A stretch of 64,000 bases of DNA from an uncultured delta proteobacterium. Lineage in GTDB: Bacteria; Desulfobacterota; Desulfovibrionia; Desulfovibrionales; Desulfovibrionaceae. The position numbers were made by a program, and so were the translations under genes. Below, piece by piece: positions 61,296 to 64,000 of the stretch; positions within the stretch are counted from its first letter, which is position 1; each line of letters starts with the position of its first letter. The notes beneath the pieces were generated by a model that made no database searches, had not been told where the DNA came from, and saw nothing but the letters and a program-made list of their open reading frames with translations. The DNA is taken from contig LT599018.1 of NCBI GenBank assembly GCA_900079685.1, forward strand, positions 1,055,272 to 1,119,271. Reading direction: 5' to 3'.

Positions 61296-62270
61296 CTAGG
61301 CGTCATATATATCGGTGTACAGTTCGGCGGGGTCGGGATACGGGCTTTCAATGGCGAACTGCTTGGCTTCCCGCACTTTCTCCAGCACGCGTTCCCTGAC
61401 GGGCGCAAAGTCGGAGGTTTGCAGCCAGCCCTCGGCAAGGCACCGGTTTTCAAAGTTCACGATGCAGTCGTCCGCCTGCAGCCGCCGCTTCGCAATTTCC
61501 GCATCGCGGTAGGGTTGCTTGTCGCCGATATAATGCCCCATGATGCGGAAGGTTTTGCATTCCAAAAAGCCGCAGCGATTGCCCTCGCCGTTCCGCGCGC
61601 GGGCGGCCAGGCGGCTCATGGCGTCGTAAACGGCGAAAAAATCGTTGCCGTTCACAATGAAGCTTTCCATGTCGTACCCGACGGCGCGTTTGGCGATATC
61701 CTGCACCGCCTGCTGGCTTCCCCGGTCATGGCTCGTGGCGGCCGCCCAGCCGTTGTTTTCGCAGACAAAGATGACCGGGAGCTTCCATGCGGCCGCCATG
61801 TTGGCCGCTTCATGAAAGGTTCCCCTGTTGGATGCGCCGTCGCCGAAGAACACGACGGAAACCGCGTCGCGCTTCTGGAACCGCGCGGCGAGCGCAGCGC
61901 CCACCGCAAGCCCGTATCCGCCGCCCACGATACCGTTCGCCCCGAGCATGCCGATACTGAAATCGGCGATATGCATGGAGCCGCCCTTGCCCTTGCAGCT
62001 TCCGGTAATCCTGCCGAACAGTTCCGCCATCATGCGTTTGACGTCCGCGCCTTTGGCGATGGTGTGGCCGTGGCCCCGGTGCGTGCTTTCAATGTAATCG
62101 GTCGGTTTGAGGCACGCGCAGACCGCCGTGGCAATGGCTTCCTCGCCGATGTAGGTGTGAAGGGTGCCGAGAATCTCGTCCCTTTCGCGCAGGCGGATGG
62201 CTTCCATCTCGAATTCGCGGATGGTGTGCATGGTCTCATAGTATTGCAGTAACTGCGTCCGCTCGAACAT
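61296..62270 (-). CDS. TPP-dependent 2-oxoacid/acetoin dehydrogenase E1 alpha
   Basis: 324 residues. The thiamine-diphosphate motif is complete: GDGASNRGTFHEAANMAAAW through to VCENNGW (GDG-N-NN pattern), and the E1 alpha phosphorylation-loop-like HRGHGHTIAKGADV segment is present. The ATG at 62270 follows GGGAG. An upstream in-frame ATG at 62450 would run into the neighbouring lipoprotein gene. It decarboxylates a 2-oxoacid or cleaves acetoin together with the E1 beta subunit. Confidence 0.92.
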   Translation of the reverse strand: MFERTQLLQYYETMHTIREFEMEAIRLRERDEILGTLHTYIGEEAIATAVCACLKPTDYIESTHRGHGHTIAKGADVKRMMAELFGRITGSCKGKGGSMHIADFSIGMLGANGIVGGGYGLAVGAALAARFQKRDAVSVVFFGDGASNRGTFHEAANMAAAWKLPVIFVCENNGWAAATSHDRGSQQAVQDIAKRAVGYDMESFIVNGNDFFAVYDAMSRLAARARNGEGNRCGFLECKTFRIMGHYIGDKQPYRDAEIAKRRLQADDCIVNFENRCLAEGWLQTSDFAPVRERVLEKVREAKQFAIESPYPDPAELYTDIYDA

Positions 62271-62397
62271 AGGAATCTCCCATAAGAAGTTACAGAGCAT
62301 GTGCTGGGGCAATAGCAGTTTTCCCGAAAAAAGACAGCCTCCGGCGCGGCGGCCCCGGCGGCGGATTCTCCGGCGCGTTCCGGGCGGCGCGGCGGCG

Positions 62398-63078
62398 CTA
62401 CTGTGCGCCGAGGGCGGTTTGGATGCCTTCCAGAATATTTTTTTCCACAACGGACCGGGAGACGCACTGGGTCAGCCCGCCGCCGTGCATGCGGCCCGTC
62501 TGCCCGCCGCTGAAAATGACAGCGGAGGAGGTTTTGAACGGCATGACGCCTTCGCTGTAGCCGTACGTCACGGGCATATCCCCCGTATTGGCGATGGCAA
62601 CGGTATACCGCACGGTGACGACGGCGCGGGTTTTCCCCTTGCCCTCGGCGGAAAAGACGACGGTAACTTTTCCCGCCAGGGTTGCCGTGCGCACGACTTC
62701 CCTGGGGGGCGAATCGCCGTCGCCGTACATATACTTCGCAACGGGCGCGGCGCCCGCGACCGTCACCGTTTCGCCGCCGCCCATGCCGCCGGCGGTGGTG
62801 TATGTCAGCACACCGCAATCCACGTAATCCGCCGGGTTTTCCGTCATGAAAGAAAGCGTCATGGTCCGCGCATCTTTTTGGAGTTGATCGAGCACAAAAA
62901 AACTTCCCTGGACCGACGCGACGGCGGCGCTCCATACCTTTTCCAGGCCGGCGTCGTAAACCATGGTGTTTTCGAACGGGTAGCGCTGGGGCTGCTGGTA
63001 GGAAACGTCCGTTTTGGCGGAGCATCCGGGCAGGACAAGGCAGGCGAGCAAGAGAGCGGGAAACAGAGTTTTCCTCAT
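62398..63078 (-). CDS. Lipoprotein of unknown function
   Basis: 226 residues with a lipoprotein signal (LVLPGC, Cys about 20) and a beta-rich mature chain holding glycine-rich turns (AGGMGGGETV). No family is recognised. The ATG at 63078 is preceded by GGAGG at 6 bases, and an in-frame ATG at 63117 is rejected. It lies between the E1 operon and the divergent ytcA-mdtN operon. Outer-membrane or periplasmic lipoprotein is expected. Confidence 0.75.
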   Translation of the reverse strand: MRKTLFPALLLACLVLPGCSAKTDVSYQQPQRYPFENTMVYDAGLEKVWSAAVASVQGSFFVLDQLQKDARTMTLSFMTENPADYVDCGVLTYTTAGGMGGGETVTVAGAAPVAKYMYGDGDSPPREVVRTATLAGKVTVVFSAEGKGKTRAVVTVRYTVAIANTGDMPVTYGYSEGVMPFKTSSAVIFSGGQTGRMHGGGLTQCVSRSVVEKNILEGIQTALGAQ

Positions 63079-63225
63079 TGTGAACCTCCGTGTGTCCTTT
63101 GAGCTACCACATTGCAAATTGAAGAGGAAGCCCGGTAAACCGCCTCTTTTGCTTTCTCCGGAGCGCTGTTTCGTTTTATATTCATCCTCATTGTCTTTCT
63201 TTGTGACTTTATTTACAGCGTATAT

Positions 63226-63483
63226 ATGGGAAAAGTATCTATCGCCGTTTTACTTGCCGTTATGCTTTCCGGTTGCGCGGTCTCGCCGTCCATCCCGATT
63301 CTGGGCGCGTTTTTTCCGGGATGGCTTTTGTGCGCCGCCGCCGCGCTTTTTGTCACGCTTGTACTCCGGGCCGTGCTCATAAAGGCGCACCTGGCCGAAA
63401 GCCTGGGGCCGCCGGTGCTTGTGTACCCGCTCATAACGGCCATCGGCACCCTTCTTTTCTGGATTCTTTTTTTCCATAACTGA
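63226..63483 (+). CDS. ytcA: YtcA-type small lipoprotein
   Basis: 85 residues: lipoprotein signal with MLSGC (Cys about 17), then two membrane helices. Size, lipobox and position directly before an MdtN-type gene match YtcA of the ytcA-mdtNOP efflux operon. Role is not established in the family. The ribosome site is weak. mdtN starts 11 bases after the stop. Confidence 0.78.
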   Translation: MGKVSIAVLLAVMLSGCAVSPSIPILGAFFPGWLLCAAAALFVTLVLRAVLIKAHLAESLGPPVLVYPLITAIGTLLFWILFFHN

Positions 63484-63494
63484 GGCTCGAGATT

Positions 63495-64000
63495 ATGACG
63501 ACGAAAACAACACCGGCCAAAAGCGGCATGACCAAACCGGCCCTCCTGGCGCTCCTGGCCGTGGCCGTGATTCTCGGCGCCTACGTGGTGTACCGCCTCG
63601 ATACGGCGCCCAGAACCGATGACGCTTACGCATACGCCCCGACCATCAACGTCGCTCCCGAGGTCAGCGGGTATATCGTGGATTTGCCCGTCAGGGACAA
63701 CCAGACGGTTAAAAAGGGCGACGTGCTCTTTATGATAGACCCCGGCCCCCACCGCGAAACCCTGGTGAAAGCCAAAGCGGGCATTGCGGTGCTGGACGCG
63801 GAAATACGGCAGGCTTCCAAGCTTGTCACCGCGCAAACCTTCAGCGCGGACGCGGCCAAAGAGGCCCTGGAACAGGCGGAAGTCGCGGTGCGCCAGGCCC
63901 GTTCCAGCTATGAGCGCCTGGCCCCTCTCAAAGCCCAGGGCTATGCTTCCGCGGAGCGGGTGGATCAGGCGCGCTCCGCCCTGAACGCCGCCATTGCCCA
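63495..64000 (+). CDS. mdtN: MdtN/EmrA-type membrane-fusion protein, 5' fragment
   Basis: The frame is open to the window end, giving 168 residues of a HlyD-family adaptor. It has one N-terminal helix (about 15-34), TDDAYAYAPTINVAPEVSGYI (lipoyl-like start) and a growing coiled coil (EQAEVAVRQARSSYERL). It links an inner-membrane pump to an outer-membrane channel. Neighbourhood with YtcA supports MdtN. The pump and channel genes should follow outside. Confidence 0.85.
   Translation, partial: MTTKTTPAKSGMTKPALLALLAVAVILGAYVVYRLDTAPRTDDAYAYAPTINVAPEVSGYIVDLPVRDNQTVKKGDVLFMIDPGPHRETLVKAKAGIAVLDAEIRQASKLVTAQTFSADAAKEALEQAEVAVRQARSSYERLAPLKAQGYASAERVDQARSALNAAIA

Noticed and set aside
1-64000. 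CRISPR arrays, tRNA or rRNA genes, intact insertion sequences, prophage genes
   Set aside because: No regularly spaced direct repeats, no tRNA cloverleaf-like segment and no transposase or integrase frame was seen on either strand by eye.

Overview
The window is about 64 kb of GC-rich DNA, densely coded on both strands, from a Gram-negative bacterium. Gene content suggests an anaerobic-type desulfobacterium, most likely a Desulfovibrio/Bilophila-like member of the Desulfovibrionaceae. The grounds are system I cytochrome c maturation genes, sigma-54 regulation of CoA-dependent catabolism, many periplasmic-binding-protein transporters, a two-[4Fe-4S] flavodoxin-like protein, and a split-alpha proton-translocating transhydrogenase. 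This taxonomic call is inference from gene content; no rRNA or tRNA gene was seen.

Layout. 1-1.3 kb: end of a cytochrome c maturation operon (ccmC fragment, ccmD, TPR protein). 1.3-12 kb: housekeeping and solitary genes (small secreted protein, trmH, NhaD-type antiporter, 35-residue membrane peptide, gluQ, hybrid PAS histidine kinase, two alpha/beta hydrolases, YpfJ-type metalloprotease, methyltransferase). 12.2-13.4 kb: a yybP-ykoY manganese riboswitch with its own terminator ahead of a TerC/Alx-type Mn exporter. 13.6-24.8 kb: a CoA-linked catabolic island with a PAS sigma-54 activator, a reverse-strand operon (CoA-transferase, acyl-CoA dehydrogenase, MaoC hydratase) behind a consensus -24/-12 promoter with paired upstream palindromes, and a forward-strand Liv-type ABC transporter plus enoyl-CoA hydratase. 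24.8-27.3 kb: moaC-moaA-MOSC-mog molybdopterin operon. 27.6-32.9 kb: a reverse-strand exopolysaccharide locus (UDP-GlcNAc 2-epimerase, membrane-anchored beta-helix protein, YaiO-type outer-membrane barrel carrying a (Gly-Pro-Pro)7 collagen-like stretch, polytopic membrane protein, processive GT2 synthase).

33.3-37.6 kb: pntAA-pntAB-pntB. PntB is 841 residues instead of about 460 because its nucleotide-binding domain III is present in three complete tandem copies; this is the most unusual feature of the window. A facing pair of short palindromic repeats lies between pntAA and pntAB. 37.7-46.5 kb: LysR regulator, tripartite tricarboxylate transporter (tctC-tctB-tctA), amidohydrolase, DUF1932-type dehydrogenase, RpiR regulator and EFR1-type ferredoxin. 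46.6-51.2 kb: amino-sugar operon with a GlmU-like beta-helix protein, GlmM, a NagB-like protein lacking one catalytic Asp, and an unrecognised wHTH-nucleotidyltransferase-like protein. 51.2-54.2 kb: osmoprotectant-type ABC transporter with two permeases. 54.5-64 kb: ABC-F protein Uup, TehA/TDT-type carrier with divergent LysR, DASS anion carrier, TPP-dependent E1 alpha/beta pair without E2/E3, a lipoprotein, and a YtcA-MdtN-type efflux operon cut by the window end.

The recurring theme is uptake of organic acids, amino acids and osmolytes and their CoA-dependent breakdown. Intergenic hairpins follow the substrate-binding-protein genes of both the Liv and Tct operons, an arrangement expected to favour the binding protein over the permeases.
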